DNA from: Propionibacteriaceae bacterium
Lineage (GTDB): Bacteria; Actinomycetota; Actinomycetes; Propionibacteriales; Propionibacteriaceae
Length of the DNA stretch: 52,213 bases
Reading direction: 5' to 3'
Assembly (NCBI GenBank): GCA_031261485.1
Contig: JAISJO010000028.1
Location: forward strand, 1 to 52,213
Part shown: positions 1 through 7,978 of the stretch, piece by piece
Position numbering within the stretch: position 1 is the stretch's first letter
Layout: the number at the start of each line of letters is the position of its first letter
The notes under the pieces: model-generated
What the model saw: only the letters and a program-made list of their open reading frames with translations
What the model was told of the DNA's origin: nothing
Database searches by the model: none
Translations under genes and position numbers: made by a program

Positions 1-416
1 ACCAGTGGCATTGCCGTCATGGAAAGGGCAGACACTAGTGCTCCGATGAGCAGCCACGGCTTTCGACGGCCAAAACGGGAACGAGTCCTATCGGAAGCCA
101 GCCCTCCGATAATGACGGCGATTGCCCCGGCGATTGACGAGACCGTGGCAGTAATCGCGGCGAGGCGGACCTTGTTCGCAGGATCCATGTCCGCAAACAG
201 GGCCTGACTCAATGTGCCGAAGTTGGCCGATGGAATGGCCCAAGACAGGGTGCCGATGAGCATCAGAATGCCGAAGACTCCGAGTTTGTTGGTGTAATAG
301 CCTTTCCGTTCCGAAGTTGCCTGGGCAACGTCGTCGACGCTCTCGGGAGCAGTGGTGTTTTCCGCGTTTTCGGGCAAGGTCTCCGAACGAGGTACGGTGT
401 GATCTGAAGTGCTCAA
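1..416 (-). CDS. MFS transporter, N-terminal part (cut by window edge)
   Basis: Only the first 138 codons are visible; the 3' end lies beyond the left edge. A hydrophilic Glu/Thr-rich tail of about 44 residues is followed by predicted membrane helices at about residues 45-66 and 85-107, then GGLASDRTRSRFGRRKP at 104-120. This is MFS motif A, the conserved loop between helices 2 and 3. The loop style is common in sugar and drug MFS permeases; the substrate cannot be told from this part. The TTG start at 414-416 is chosen because AAAGGAG lies 7 nt upstream and no ATG is better placed. The gene is divergent from a TetR gene across an 88-nt gap holding a palindromic operator, so it is probably repressed by that regulator. 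Family call sure; substrate unknown. Confidence 0.85.
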   Translation of the reverse strand, partial: MSTSDHTVPRSETLPENAENTTAPESVDDVAQATSERKGYYTNKLGVFGILMLIGTLSWAIPSANFGTLSQALFADMDPANKVRLAAITATVSSIAGAIAVIIGGLASDRTRSRFGRRKPWLLIGALVSALSMTAMPL

Positions 417-438
417 TTCGGGACTCCTTTGGTAGAAT

Positions 439-468
439 TGAACTAGATTCAAAATTGAATGTAGTTCA
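439..468. promoter_or_regulatory. Palindromic TetR-type operator between divergent genes
   Basis: A 30-bp dyad: TGAACTA (439-445) pairs with TAGTTCA (462-468), and inside it ATTCAA (447-452) pairs with TTGAAT (455-460). Only the positions 446/461 and the central 453/454 do not pair. It lies between the MFS gene start (416) and the TetR gene start (505). Size and position fit autoregulation plus control of the transporter. The function is inferred. Confidence 0.75.
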
Positions 469-504
469 GTTTTTCGAGAATGTCAAGAGCCTTGGAGGAG
501 ATTC

Positions 505-1092
505 ATGGGGTCAACCAAACCGCGCGGCCCTTACCGCAAGTCGGACGAGCGCAGGACCGAAATCCTCCAAGCCGCCCTTGAGGCGTATGCAACATCCGAT
601 GCTGGCGGGCCGACCCTCAAAGCCATCGGCGACAAGGTGGGACTGACTGAGTCGGCACTGCTTTACCACTTCGGCAGCCGCGAAGAGTTGTTCTGGGCAA
701 TCGTCAAGGCACGCGACGAGTCTGACCGCTTCCAAGTCGATGATGAGGAGGTAACGGCCACCGACTTCACTCGCCTTGGCCAGATGATTGCTCACAACGC
801 CTCGACTCCAGGCTTGGTCAAGTTGTTTCTGGAACAGGCTGTTGCAGCCGTTAGCCCTAGTCATCCCGCACATGATGAGTTGCGCGCCCGATACGAACGG
901 TTCAACGCCGTCCTCGCGCAAGGCTTGTCCGGTCTCAAAGGACTCCCCCCCGACCAAGCCGCGTGGCTCGCACGCATCGTTATCGCCGCTTCCGATGGCC
1001 TGCAAATTCAATGGCTGCTCGACCCCAGTATCGATATGCGCGCCGACCTTGACGCGCTCATCGCGCTAGCCACGGAGGCGTTGGGCGAGTGA
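505..1092 (+). CDS. TetR family transcriptional regulator
   Basis: A 195-residue protein with the usual TetR layout. A basic N-terminus (GPYRKSDERRTEILQAALEA) is followed by a helix-turn-helix at about 37-58 (LKAIGDKVGLTESALLYHFG); the rest is the helical ligand-binding and dimerisation domain. The ATG at 505 has GGAGGAG 4 nt upstream. The gene faces away from the MFS transporter across the 30-bp palindrome at 439-468, so autoregulation and control of that transporter are likely; the inducing ligand is unknown. Its last four bases overlap the GTG start of mutY, so the two are probably translationally coupled, although no functional link between efflux control and mutY is obvious. Confidence 0.92.
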   Translation: MGSTKPRGPYRKSDERRTEILQAALEAYATSDAGGPTLKAIGDKVGLTESALLYHFGSREELFWAIVKARDESDRFQVDDEEVTATDFTRLGQMIAHNASTPGLVKLFLEQAVAAVSPSHPAHDELRARYERFNAVLAQGLSGLKGLPPDQAAWLARIVIAASDGLQIQWLLDPSIDMRADLDALIALATEALGE

Positions 1093-1961
1093 ATCCCTTG
1101 GCCGCTCCCCTTGCGCGGTGGTACGTGCGCCAGGCCCGCGACTTGCCTTGGCGACACCCCGAGGTGAGTCCGTGGGGGATTCTGGTGTCGGAAATCATGC
1201 TGCAACAGACCCCCGGCGCACGGGTCATTCCGTACTGGACGCGCTGGATGGAACGCTGGCCCACACCCGTCGACCTTGCTGATGCCACACCAGCTGAAGT
1301 CATCCAGGCATGGGGAACGCTGGGCTACCCACGACGCGGCCTGCGCTTGCGGGAGTGCGGTGTTGTCATTGCCACTTCCCACGGCGGGGCAGTTCCCAGG
1401 GACGAGATCGTCTTGCGAACGCTGCCGGGGATTGGGGAGTACACGGCCGCTGCCGTCGCGGCCTTCGCGTACGGACAACGTACGGTCGTTCTGGACACCA
1501 ATATCCGCAGAGTCATCGCGCGAACTGTGGGTGGCCAAGCCTTACCAAATCCGGCACTTACCAACCCAGAGCGTGCCCTTGCTGCCTCCCTCCTGCCCGA
1601 CGACCCGGCAGAGTCTGTACGTTGGAACCAAGCCACGATGGAACTGGGCGCCACTTTGTGCGCAGCCCGAAGCACAATGTGCGAACCATGCCCTGTCAAG
1701 GACTTATGCGCATGGCGAGCGGCCTCCTATCCCGGCGACCTCCATGCAGGCAAGCGCCGCCCCCAAGGGTACGAAGGCACTGACCGTCAAGCACGCGGAC
1801 GAGTCCTAGCTATGTTGCGGGAGGCCGATGGTGAGTTGGTACCCATCGAGGCAATGCTGGCCGCACTGCCCCGGCGCGACCAAGCCGAACGAGCCGTCGA
1901 GTCCTTGCTCGCAGACAGCCTTGCCGAACGCATCGGGGAAGCCCTGCGCTTGCCCGCCTGA
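1089..1961 (+). CDS. mutY: A/G-specific adenine DNA glycosylase MutY
   Basis: Removes adenine mispaired with 8-oxoguanine or guanine in base-excision repair. Visible features of the 290-residue protein: the catalytic Glu35 in SEIMLQQTP, the helix-hairpin-helix LPGIGEYTAAAVAAFAYG (112-129), the catalytic Asp136 in VVLDTNIRR, and a [4Fe-4S] loop with Cys191-X6-Cys198-X2-Cys201-X5-Cys207. It is shorter than E. coli MutY (350 aa); only about 80 residues follow the cluster, so the NUDIX-like 8-oxoG-recognition domain is reduced or absent. The GTG start at 1089 overlaps the TGA of the TetR gene (GTGA), indicating coupled translation. Other HhH-GPD members (Nth) are less likely because of the MutY-type Asp136 context. 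Confidence 0.95.
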   Translation: MNPLAAPLARWYVRQARDLPWRHPEVSPWGILVSEIMLQQTPGARVIPYWTRWMERWPTPVDLADATPAEVIQAWGTLGYPRRGLRLRECGVVIATSHGGAVPRDEIVLRTLPGIGEYTAAAVAAFAYGQRTVVLDTNIRRVIARTVGGQALPNPALTNPERALAASLLPDDPAESVRWNQATMELGATLCAARSTMCEPCPVKDLCAWRAASYPGDLHAGKRRPQGYEGTDRQARGRVLAMLREADGELVPIEAMLAALPRRDQAERAVESLLADSLAERIGEALRLPA

Positions 1962-1971
1962 GGCAAACCAC

Positions 1972-1977
1972 TAGACT
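1972..1977 (+). promoter_or_regulatory. -10 element (TAGACT) for a leaderless gene
   Basis: TAGACT is followed by exactly six bases and then ATG at 1984. The same TANNNT-N6-start arrangement recurs at many genes in this window. It supports a leaderless transcript for the gene starting at 1984; no Shine-Dalgarno sequence is present. Confidence 0.6.
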
Positions 1978-1983
1978 TTGGTC

Positions 1984-3819
1984 ATGTTGGCCCAGACTGC
2001 GCGCACCTCAGGACGGTTGTGGTCGATGACTGCGCGAGTGTTCGCCGCCAAAGGTCCGCTCCTACTTCTCCTTTTCCTCCTCGGCTGGGCTGGGTACCAC
2101 GTCACGACCCTCGCGTGCGGAACGGTCGCACCTCGCGTGCCCTGGTTGGTCTTCCCGCTGATGGGCCTGGGTTGCCTCATCCAGTTGAGCGTGACCCTTG
2201 TCGCCTATCGCACGTCGATTGAGACTGCCGAAGACGCCATGGGGATGGTTCGGGAGGAGCGCATGGACCTCGTGTCGCTCATTTCCACGATGATGATCCC
2301 CTTCGCCGCCGCCTACTCCGCGTTCGGATTCATGACACAGTATGCGAAGGATGCGCTGCTTGCTTCCGACGCTATGTTGGGCGACTTGGCGCACCAGTCC
2401 TTTCTCTTGGCCGTCAGTCCCATTGAGTCCCGCAGGACCCTCATTATTACTATTGCCGCTTTCGTCGCCTTATGGCTGGCCACTCGTGGCGTCAAGTTCC
2501 TCGCCGAAAAGGCACATGCGACGTACCTCTCCCTGCTCGCCACTTTCCTCTCATCGTGCTCGACTTTCCTGGTCCTCTTCTCTGTGTTCCGGGTGTACGA
2601 GCAACTCTCCTTCTGGGCCCGGGACCGGGTCTTCATGCAGTGGTGGAACGACGCGCTGGCCTGGGCGGGAAGTCTTGTCCGCATCAATTTGCCCCTCATC
2701 GTGGATACCGGTTGGGGCTGGCTCGTCAGCACAGCATGGCCTGTCTTCTGGAGCGTCTTGTCCCAACCTGTGCTCTGGCTCGCGGTCGTCGCGCTCGTCG
2801 CCGGCACGAGTCTGCCCGCCATAGACACAGTAAGGAGTGCTGTCAGTAGTCGCCTCGGTTCGGACTATGACACCAAGGTGGCCACTGTGCTCACCGCGGC
2901 GACGAGTGAGCGTGCCCCTGGATTCCTCCGCAAGATTGTCGTTCCCTTCCTTCACCTTCTTGGCGTCATCCTCACGGCTGGGATACCTTTTCTCTGTGCG
3001 CTCATCGTGTCGTACACCGCCCTGGAATGGGTAGAGACCTGGCTAACGTACCTTGTCAACAAGGCAATCGGGCCAGTGGGGCCAAAGATGGTGTTGCTGC
3101 TGGGTCCGTTACAAGATATCGTGTCGCTTGCTCTTGCGCCGTGTATAGCCGCCGTGCTCTTGTCTGTCGCGTATGCCCAACTCAAGCAGGCTGAAAATCA
3201 GGCGGCGATGCCTGCGAGAACTACTGTGCCGAGCATGGATTCTGCGACTTCGCGCAGAATGACGAGGTCTCCAGGAAGCCAATCCCGAAGAATTGGAGTG
3301 TCCGTAGTCATAGTCCTAGTTTCTCTTGCCCTTGCCATCGGGATGTCGCGCCTGACTCCACCCAGCCCGGACGCGACTATCGAGATGACCATGGACACTC
3401 CAGCAATGGTCATGGATAGCGAGATAACACTTTCCAATGTGCGCATCGGACGTTTCCTGAGTATGAGCAGTGGGTTTGGTGAGCCGGAAATCCTGTTCAG
3501 TCGAGGAGTCTTCGTGGTCGCCACGGTGTCCGTGTACGCCGACCAGAATCTGTTCTCTCGGGCGGACTTGCGTGCTAGCTCCGAGGTGTACGCCACGGTC
3601 GAAGGAACCGGGTCAGTGTCATCGACACCCGGATTCGTCACAACGAGAGATTTGGTATTCGAAGTTCCGCTGTCGAGTCTTGATGACCTCGTCCTACGAG
3701 CCACGACTGCTCAAAACGTGACGTCGACCGTCGCCTGGGGGACTCTCCGGATACCGCCAGACACCCCTGTTGCTCGAGAGGTCTCTGCGTCTTCGGTCGT
3801 CATCAAGGAGGGACGATGA
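1984..3819 (+). CDS. Multi-pass membrane protein with exported C-terminal domain, function unknown
   Basis: A 611-residue protein not assigned to a characterised family. It has about nine hydrophobic helices between residues 15 and 400, a polar loop, one more helix at about 439-457, and then about 155 residues without membrane segments, predicted outside the cell. That tail (TLSNVRIGRFLSM..., then VVATVSVYA and DLVFEVPLSSLDD) resembles the exported parts of the next two genes and has the strand-rich look of DUF4352-like domains; this assignment is weak. The ATG at 1984 is preferred over TTG at 1978 because TAGACT-N6 precedes it. A REP-like palindrome (3235-3264) is embedded in frame in the loop before the last helix (residues ~418-427). 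The stop overlaps the next start (ATGA). Confidence 0.8.
   Translation: MLAQTARTSGRLWSMTARVFAAKGPLLLLLFLLGWAGYHVTTLACGTVAPRVPWLVFPLMGLGCLIQLSVTLVAYRTSIETAEDAMGMVREERMDLVSLISTMMIPFAAAYSAFGFMTQYAKDALLASDAMLGDLAHQSFLLAVSPIESRRTLIITIAAFVALWLATRGVKFLAEKAHATYLSLLATFLSSCSTFLVLFSVFRVYEQLSFWARDRVFMQWWNDALAWAGSLVRINLPLIVDTGWGWLVSTAWPVFWSVLSQPVLWLAVVALVAGTSLPAIDTVRSAVSSRLGSDYDTKVATVLTAATSERAPGFLRKIVVPFLHLLGVILTAGIPFLCALIVSYTALEWVETWLTYLVNKAIGPVGPKMVLLLGPLQDIVSLALAPCIAAVLLSVAYAQLKQAENQAAMPARTTVPSMDSATSRRMTRSPGSQSRRIGVSVVIVLVSLALAIGMSRLTPPSPDATIEMTMDTPAMVMDSEITLSNVRIGRFLSMSSGFGEPEILFSRGVFVVATVSVYADQNLFSRADLRASSEVYATVEGTGSVSSTPGFVTTRDLVFEVPLSSLDDLVLRATTAQNVTSTVAWGTLRIPPDTPVAREVSASSVVIKEGR
3235..3264. repeat. 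REP-like palindrome inside a coding sequence
   Basis: ATTCTGCG and CGCAGAAT flank a six-base loop (ACTTCG on this strand). The 30 bases 3235-3264 are the exact reverse complement of 8727-8756. The copy is translated as part of the loop before the last membrane helix of the gene at 1984-3819. Confidence 0.85.
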
Positions 3820-4373
3820 AGCGCTGGTTCATTGTGGGTTGGGTGGCTCTAGGAGTAATCGCCGTTGCTTGGGTGCTCATCATTCGCTTCAGTTCGGCTG
3901 CTTGGGCAGTCGAGAACCTGCCGCGCGTGCCCGAGAGCCAGACATGGGACACTCGCCTCGCGCAGGCACAGTTGACCCAGATGATGGTCCTTGAAGGAGT
4001 GCCATCTACGTGGGGTGATCCCACTCTTCCTGTCGAAGGAGCTACGTTTGTCCTTGTCACTGTGGATGTGACGAATCGAGTGGAGGGACTGCTGTGCGAC
4101 TTGAGCCTGATTGGCGACGGGCGGGAGTGGTACATGGCCGTCTCCGCCGCATCCAACATCGACGAGTCCTACCTGACCTCGTGCCCCGGCGATGACGTGC
4201 CCTCAACACAAACCATCACTCTTGGCCGCATCTTTGAGGTGCCGACATCTTTGCTTGACGAACTGGAGGGTGTACATCTCGGCGTCGCCCAGGCTTCAGA
4301 CAAAGACACATTCCTTGACTTCAACCGGCCCCAGGAAGAGGCGGTCTTGACCGGAGTGCTTAGCGGTCGATGA
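3816..4373 (+). CDS. Membrane-anchored exported protein, function unknown
   Basis: A 185-residue protein with one N-terminal membrane helix (about residues 5-28: FIVGWVALGVIAVAWVLIIR) and an exported domain of about 150 residues. The exported domain includes FVLVTVDVTNRVEGLLCDLSL and a pair of cysteines (CDLSL, SCPGDD) that could form a disulphide. The pattern of a TM anchor plus a 'VLVTVDVTN'-type strand resembles DUF4352/telokin-like exported domains; this is only a suggestion. The ATG at 3816 overlaps the preceding TGA (ATGA), so the two genes are co-translated. The 3' end overlaps the convergent gene at 4360 by 14 bp. Confidence 0.75.
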   Translation: MKRWFIVGWVALGVIAVAWVLIIRFSSAAWAVENLPRVPESQTWDTRLAQAQLTQMMVLEGVPSTWGDPTLPVEGATFVLVTVDVTNRVEGLLCDLSLIGDGREWYMAVSAASNIDESYLTSCPGDDVPSTQTITLGRIFEVPTSLLDELEGVHLGVAQASDKDTFLDFNRPQEEAVLTGVLSGR

Positions 4374-5031
4374 ACTCCACGGGAGGTCTCACCGTCCAGT
4401 AGTTGTCTTTGCCCTCCTCTTGCGCCCATTCGTCTTCTGAACTGAGGCCCAAAATAGTATTGTTACGATACTCCATGGGCCATATCCCCACGACGACGCC
4501 CTGAGAAGCGGGTTTACCGTCGGCTTCATGCGCGGTGAACCCGTCGTACACCAGAAACTGCCAGCGCACTGGAAAGAAAGTGGCAGTCGGAGGAAGTACT
4601 CGCCGAACGGAGTACCCGCAACTGGTCAGGCTTTGGCACACGTTCATTGATACTGTCGGCGCGGCCATGTCCGCGCCCTCGCCGTTCGTGTAGCGGAACT
4701 GAACGATGTCACGTAGGTCTGTCGACTTGATTTGCCTGTCCGAGACATTGAGTATTTCGCCCATGATCTTGATCGTCCACGATTCGCCCAGAATGTCGGA
4801 GACGTGATGCTCCACAGTCGCACTGTTGATTCGAATCGCCGCCGCATGTACATCAATATCCACTCCAGGAGCCACCACAATCTCGCGGTCCACCCGACGA
4901 TTGAAACCGCCAAGCGCCGCGACGAGTGCGGCAACTATCAAGACAGCAAGAGCTGCTGCCGCAAGCTGTCGCTGCTTGGCAGTGAGACGAGTCTTCTTCG
5001 ACGATGGAGGCGCGTCAGGGATGTCGACCAT
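4360..5031 (-). CDS. Membrane-anchored exported protein, function unknown
   Basis: A 223-residue protein with a short basic N-terminus (SSKKTRLTAKQRQ), one membrane helix at about 25-43 (LAAAALAVLIVAALVAALGG) and an exported domain of about 175 residues with cysteines in VCQSLTSCGYS. Organisation and size match the neighbouring 3816-4373 product, and the two genes converge and overlap at their 3' ends. No family is recognised with confidence; a DUF4352-like fold is possible. The ATG at 5031 follows TAATCT with a 7-base gap, consistent with leaderless expression; there is no Shine-Dalgarno sequence. Confidence 0.72.
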   Translation of the reverse strand: MVDIPDAPPSSKKTRLTAKQRQLAAAALAVLIVAALVAALGGFNRRVDREIVVAPGVDIDVHAAAIRINSATVEHHVSDILGESWTIKIMGEILNVSDRQIKSTDLRDIVQFRYTNGEGADMAAPTVSMNVCQSLTSCGYSVRRVLPPTATFFPVRWQFLVYDGFTAHEADGKPASQGVVVGIWPMEYRNNTILGLSSEDEWAQEEGKDNYWTVRPPVEFIDR

Positions 5032-5038
5032 GACAGGT

Positions 5039-5044
5039 AGATTA
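5039..5044 (-). promoter_or_regulatory. -10 element (TAATCT) for leaderless gene at 5031
   Basis: Read on the minus strand, TAATCT is followed by seven bases and the ATG at 5031. The position fits a transcript that starts at or next to the start codon. Confidence 0.5.
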
Positions 5045-5090
5045 CCGTGTTGCCAGAAGTTGGCCTAGGCAGCTTTCCGGCTACCTTCTG

Positions 5091-5117
5091 TGTAAATTGT
5101 TACAGAGTTTACGTAAA
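5091..5117. promoter_or_regulatory. Two adjacent palindromes upstream of glgP, candidate operator
   Basis: TGTAA-ATTG-TTACA (5091-5104) and TTTACGTAAA (5108-5117) lie side by side, and GTAAATTG occurs in both. They sit 39 nt or more upstream of the glgP -10 element and about 50 nt from the divergent promoter at 5039-5044, in an AT-rich patch. A regulator binding site is inferred; no regulator gene is adjacent. Confidence 0.5.
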
Positions 5118-5155
5118 TTGCCTCTTGGAGATACTGAGCCCTTGGGTTTGTAAGG

Positions 5156-5161
5156 TATTTT
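5156..5161 (+). promoter_or_regulatory. -10 element (TATTTT) for leaderless glgP
   Basis: TATTTT, six bases (GGTACA), then GTG at 5168. No Shine-Dalgarno sequence is present, so the geometry decides the start codon. Confidence 0.6.
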
Positions 5162-5167
5162 GGTACA

Positions 5168-7735
5168 GTGAGTAACTTTGTGAGTGATGCGGACTTGGCC
5201 CCTGGCCTACTGTCCCAACCCGCCGACGAGTCCCAAATGATGGACAAGCGTCTTGGCCCTGAATTCGCAGTGGCAAGTCCTCTCGCATCCGGCCCGGTCC
5301 AATCGCCCAAGCTGACCGTGGACGGTTTCGTGAAGGAGTTTCTCCACGAATTGAACATGGGACAAGGCGTAACGCTGCCCCGTGCAACTGTCAACGATCA
5401 GTACCTCGCTCTCGCTCGAACAGTGAGGCATTACCTCATGGCACGCTGGCTGGAATCCACCCGCCGCGTCTTCGAGGGTCGCCCCAAGATGGTGGGGTAC
5501 CTGTCCGCCGAATTCCTCCTAGGTCGCCAGCTTGAAAACAACCTCTTGGCCGCCGACCTGACCTCGATTGCCCAAGAAGCGCTGGCCTCGTGCGGCATCA
5601 ACCTGTCCACTTTGCGCGCACAGGAAGTCGAACCTGGCTTGGGTAACGGCGGTCTGGGACGGCTTGCCGCTTGTTTCATTGACTCACTCGCCACCATGCG
5701 CGTGCCGTCGATTGGCTATGGCATCCGGTATGAGTACGGCATCTTCCGCCAGACCTTCGTGGATGGCGCACAAGTCGAGCAGCCCGACACCTGGCTGGCG
5801 CTGGGCAACCCATGGGAGTTCCCGCACCCCGAAAACTCGGTCCAGGTCGAATTCGGCGGCAAGACAAGTACGTACGTCGATGAGGACGGCGCGACCCGCA
5901 GTCGTTGGGAGCCGTCGTGGAATGTCATCGCCGTTCCATATAATTACATTGTTGCTGGTTACCAAAATGGATGGGTCAACACCCTACGCCTGTGGAGCGC
6001 CGAAGCGACCAAGGCTTTCGACCTCAACATCTTCAACTCCGGCGATTACGCTGAGGCCGTTCGCGCCCAGACTTTCGCGGAGAACATCACAAAGGTTTTG
6101 TACCCCGAGGATTCAACGCCCCAGGGCAAGGAGCTACGCCTGCAACAGCAGTACTTCTTCGTTGCCGCGTCTATCCGTGACTTCATCCGCCACTTGGAAC
6201 CCGAGTTCGACATCCATGACCTGCCCTCGCGTATCGCCTTCCAGCTCAATGACACCCACCCGGTCATTGGCGTGCCGGAACTCATGCGCATCCTGCTGGA
6301 TGAGTACAAACTGGACTTCGACGAGGCATGGGACATCACCTCCGCTTGTTTCAATTACACCTGTCACACCCTGTTGCCTGAGGCTCTGGAGACCTGGCCC
6401 GTCGACTTGGTCGGGCGTCTCTTGCCCCGCCATATGGAAATCATCGAGCAAATCAATGCTCAGTTCTGTGCCCTTGTGCGTCAGAAGTTCCCCGATGACG
6501 AGGCACGTATTCGCCGAGTGAGCATCATCTCTGAGCACCCCGAACGCACTGTGCGCATGGCCCACTTGGCCACCGTGGCCGCCGTCCACGTCAATGGTGT
6601 GGCTGAGTTGCATTCGGAACTGCTCAAGGTCAAGGTTCTCCCTGACTTCGCAGAACTGTGGCCCGAGCGCTTCACCAACGTCACCAACGGTGTCACTCCT
6701 CGCCGGTTCATCAAGCTCGCCAATCCCAAGCTGTCTGACCTGGTCACCGACGCCATCGGAGTCGGCTGGCTCACCGACATGGCGCGTCTGCGCGAGTTGG
6801 AGCCATGCGCCGAGGATGAGGACTTCCGTGCCCAATTCGCCGCGATCAAGAATGAGAACAAAGCAGTCCTTGCTTCTGTCTTGAAAGTACGTGCTGGAAT
6901 TGAACTCCCACAAGGACATATGCTCGACTGTATGGTGAAGCGTCTTCACGAGTACAAGAGACAATCACTCAAGCTGCTGCACATTGTGACCATGTACGAA
7001 CAGCTCACGTCGGGCAAGGTGAAGGCGTCCGATGTGACACCACGCACCTTCGTTTTTGGTGCCAAAGCCGCCCCCGGTTACCGGATGGCCAAGGAAACCA
7101 TCCGCCTCATCAACGCGGTCGGCGCGACCATCAACGCCGACAAGCGCGTCAACGATGTCATGCGGGTCATCTTCCCGCCCAATTACAATGTCACTCTGGC
7201 TGAACGCCTCATCCCGGCCGCCGACCTCTCCGAGCAGATTTCGCTCGCCGGCAAGGAAGCATCGGGAACGGGCAACATGAAGTTCGCCCTCAACGGAGCC
7301 TTGACCGTCGGTACGGATGATGGGGCCAACGTCGAGATCCGCAAACTCGTCGGAGACGATCACTTCTTCCTCTTCGGTATGGCCGAACCTGAAGTCGAGG
7401 CGCTGGCACAGAAGGGGTACCATCCCGTCGCGTTCTACGAATCTGATCCGGACTTGCACGCGGCCATCGACCTCATCGGGTCGGGCGGTTTCTCTCACGG
7501 CAATGACGCGGACTTCGAGACCATCGTGTCGAACCTGCTGTATGACGACCGCTTCATGGCGTTGGCTGACTACGCTTCGTACATGAAGGTCCAGGCTGAG
7601 GTGGATGCGAAGTACGCCGACCAGGACGCATGGACTCGTTCCGCGATTCTCAACGTCGCGCGTTGTGGGTACTTCTCCTCCGACCGTTCCATGAAGGACT
7701 ACATCGACCGCATCTGGCATGTACAGGCGTTGTAG
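5168..7735 (+). CDS. glgP: Glycogen/starch/alpha-glucan phosphorylase
   Basis: Catalyses phosphorolysis of alpha-1,4-glucans to glucose 1-phosphate in the cytoplasm. The 855-residue length is normal for the family. Landmarks are VGYLSAEFLLGRQLENNL, EPGLGNGGLGRLAACF and YGIRYEYGIFRQ in the N-terminal half, ITSACFNYTCHTLLPEALE in the middle, and the pyridoxal-phosphate site EASGTGNMKFALNGALTVG with Lys705 as the Schiff-base lysine. The N-terminal ~50 residues are extra and low in conservation. The GTG start is set by the TATTTT-N6 promoter element. No other glycogen genes are adjacent. A REP-like hairpin follows the stop codon and may help end transcription. Confidence 0.97.
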   Translation: MSNFVSDADLAPGLLSQPADESQMMDKRLGPEFAVASPLASGPVQSPKLTVDGFVKEFLHELNMGQGVTLPRATVNDQYLALARTVRHYLMARWLESTRRVFEGRPKMVGYLSAEFLLGRQLENNLLAADLTSIAQEALASCGINLSTLRAQEVEPGLGNGGLGRLAACFIDSLATMRVPSIGYGIRYEYGIFRQTFVDGAQVEQPDTWLALGNPWEFPHPENSVQVEFGGKTSTYVDEDGATRSRWEPSWNVIAVPYNYIVAGYQNGWVNTLRLWSAEATKAFDLNIFNSGDYAEAVRAQTFAENITKVLYPEDSTPQGKELRLQQQYFFVAASIRDFIRHLEPEFDIHDLPSRIAFQLNDTHPVIGVPELMRILLDEYKLDFDEAWDITSACFNYTCHTLLPEALETWPVDLVGRLLPRHMEIIEQINAQFCALVRQKFPDDEARIRRVSIISEHPERTVRMAHLATVAAVHVNGVAELHSELLKVKVLPDFAELWPERFTNVTNGVTPRRFIKLANPKLSDLVTDAIGVGWLTDMARLRELEPCAEDEDFRAQFAAIKNENKAVLASVLKVRAGIELPQGHMLDCMVKRLHEYKRQSLKLLHIVTMYEQLTSGKVKASDVTPRTFVFGAKAAPGYRMAKETIRLINAVGATINADKRVNDVMRVIFPPNYNVTLAERLIPAADLSEQISLAGKEASGTGNMKFALNGALTVGTDDGANVEIRKLVGDDHFFLFGMAEPEVEALAQKGYHPVAFYESDPDLHAAIDLIGSGGFSHGNDADFETIVSNLLYDDRFMALADYASYMKVQAEVDAKYADQDAWTRSAILNVARCGYFSSDRSMKDYIDRIWHVQAL

Positions 7736-7750
7736 GGGCTAGTCAAGCCG

Positions 7751-7790
7751 AACGTCATCCTGCGCGAAGTCGCAGGATCCAGTTGACGTT
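7751..7790. repeat. REP-like palindrome after glgP
   Basis: ATCCTGCG (7757-7764) and CGCAGGAT (7771-7778) with loop CGAAGT, flanked by an outer inverted repeat AACGTCA (7751-7757) / TGACGTT (7784-7790). It belongs to the same family as 8727-8756. Compensating changes (TTC/GAA to TCC/GGA) keep the stem. It could act as a glgP terminator hairpin. Confidence 0.75.
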
Positions 7791-7889
7791 GGTGTTTTCC
7801 AACTCCCCGACCTGCCTCGGCTAACCCCCACACATCCTCGGGCGGCCCAGCCTTGGGCGCGTTGAATATGGGCGCGGCCGTCCTCCGGT

Positions 7890-7930
7890 ATGTGGGGACC
7901 CCCCGCGCCGGGCGCGGCGGGGTTGGGGAG
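7890..7930. repeat. GC-rich hairpin
   Basis: CCCCGCGCC is followed almost at once by the complementary GCGCGG-CGGGG between glgP and the convergent yigZ. It is a strong potential stem, either a bidirectional terminator or another dispersed element. Confidence 0.4.
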
Positions 7931-7978
7931 TGACATTCTTTGTCCGACATCCTGTCCTTATGCCATTCCGAGCGCGAG

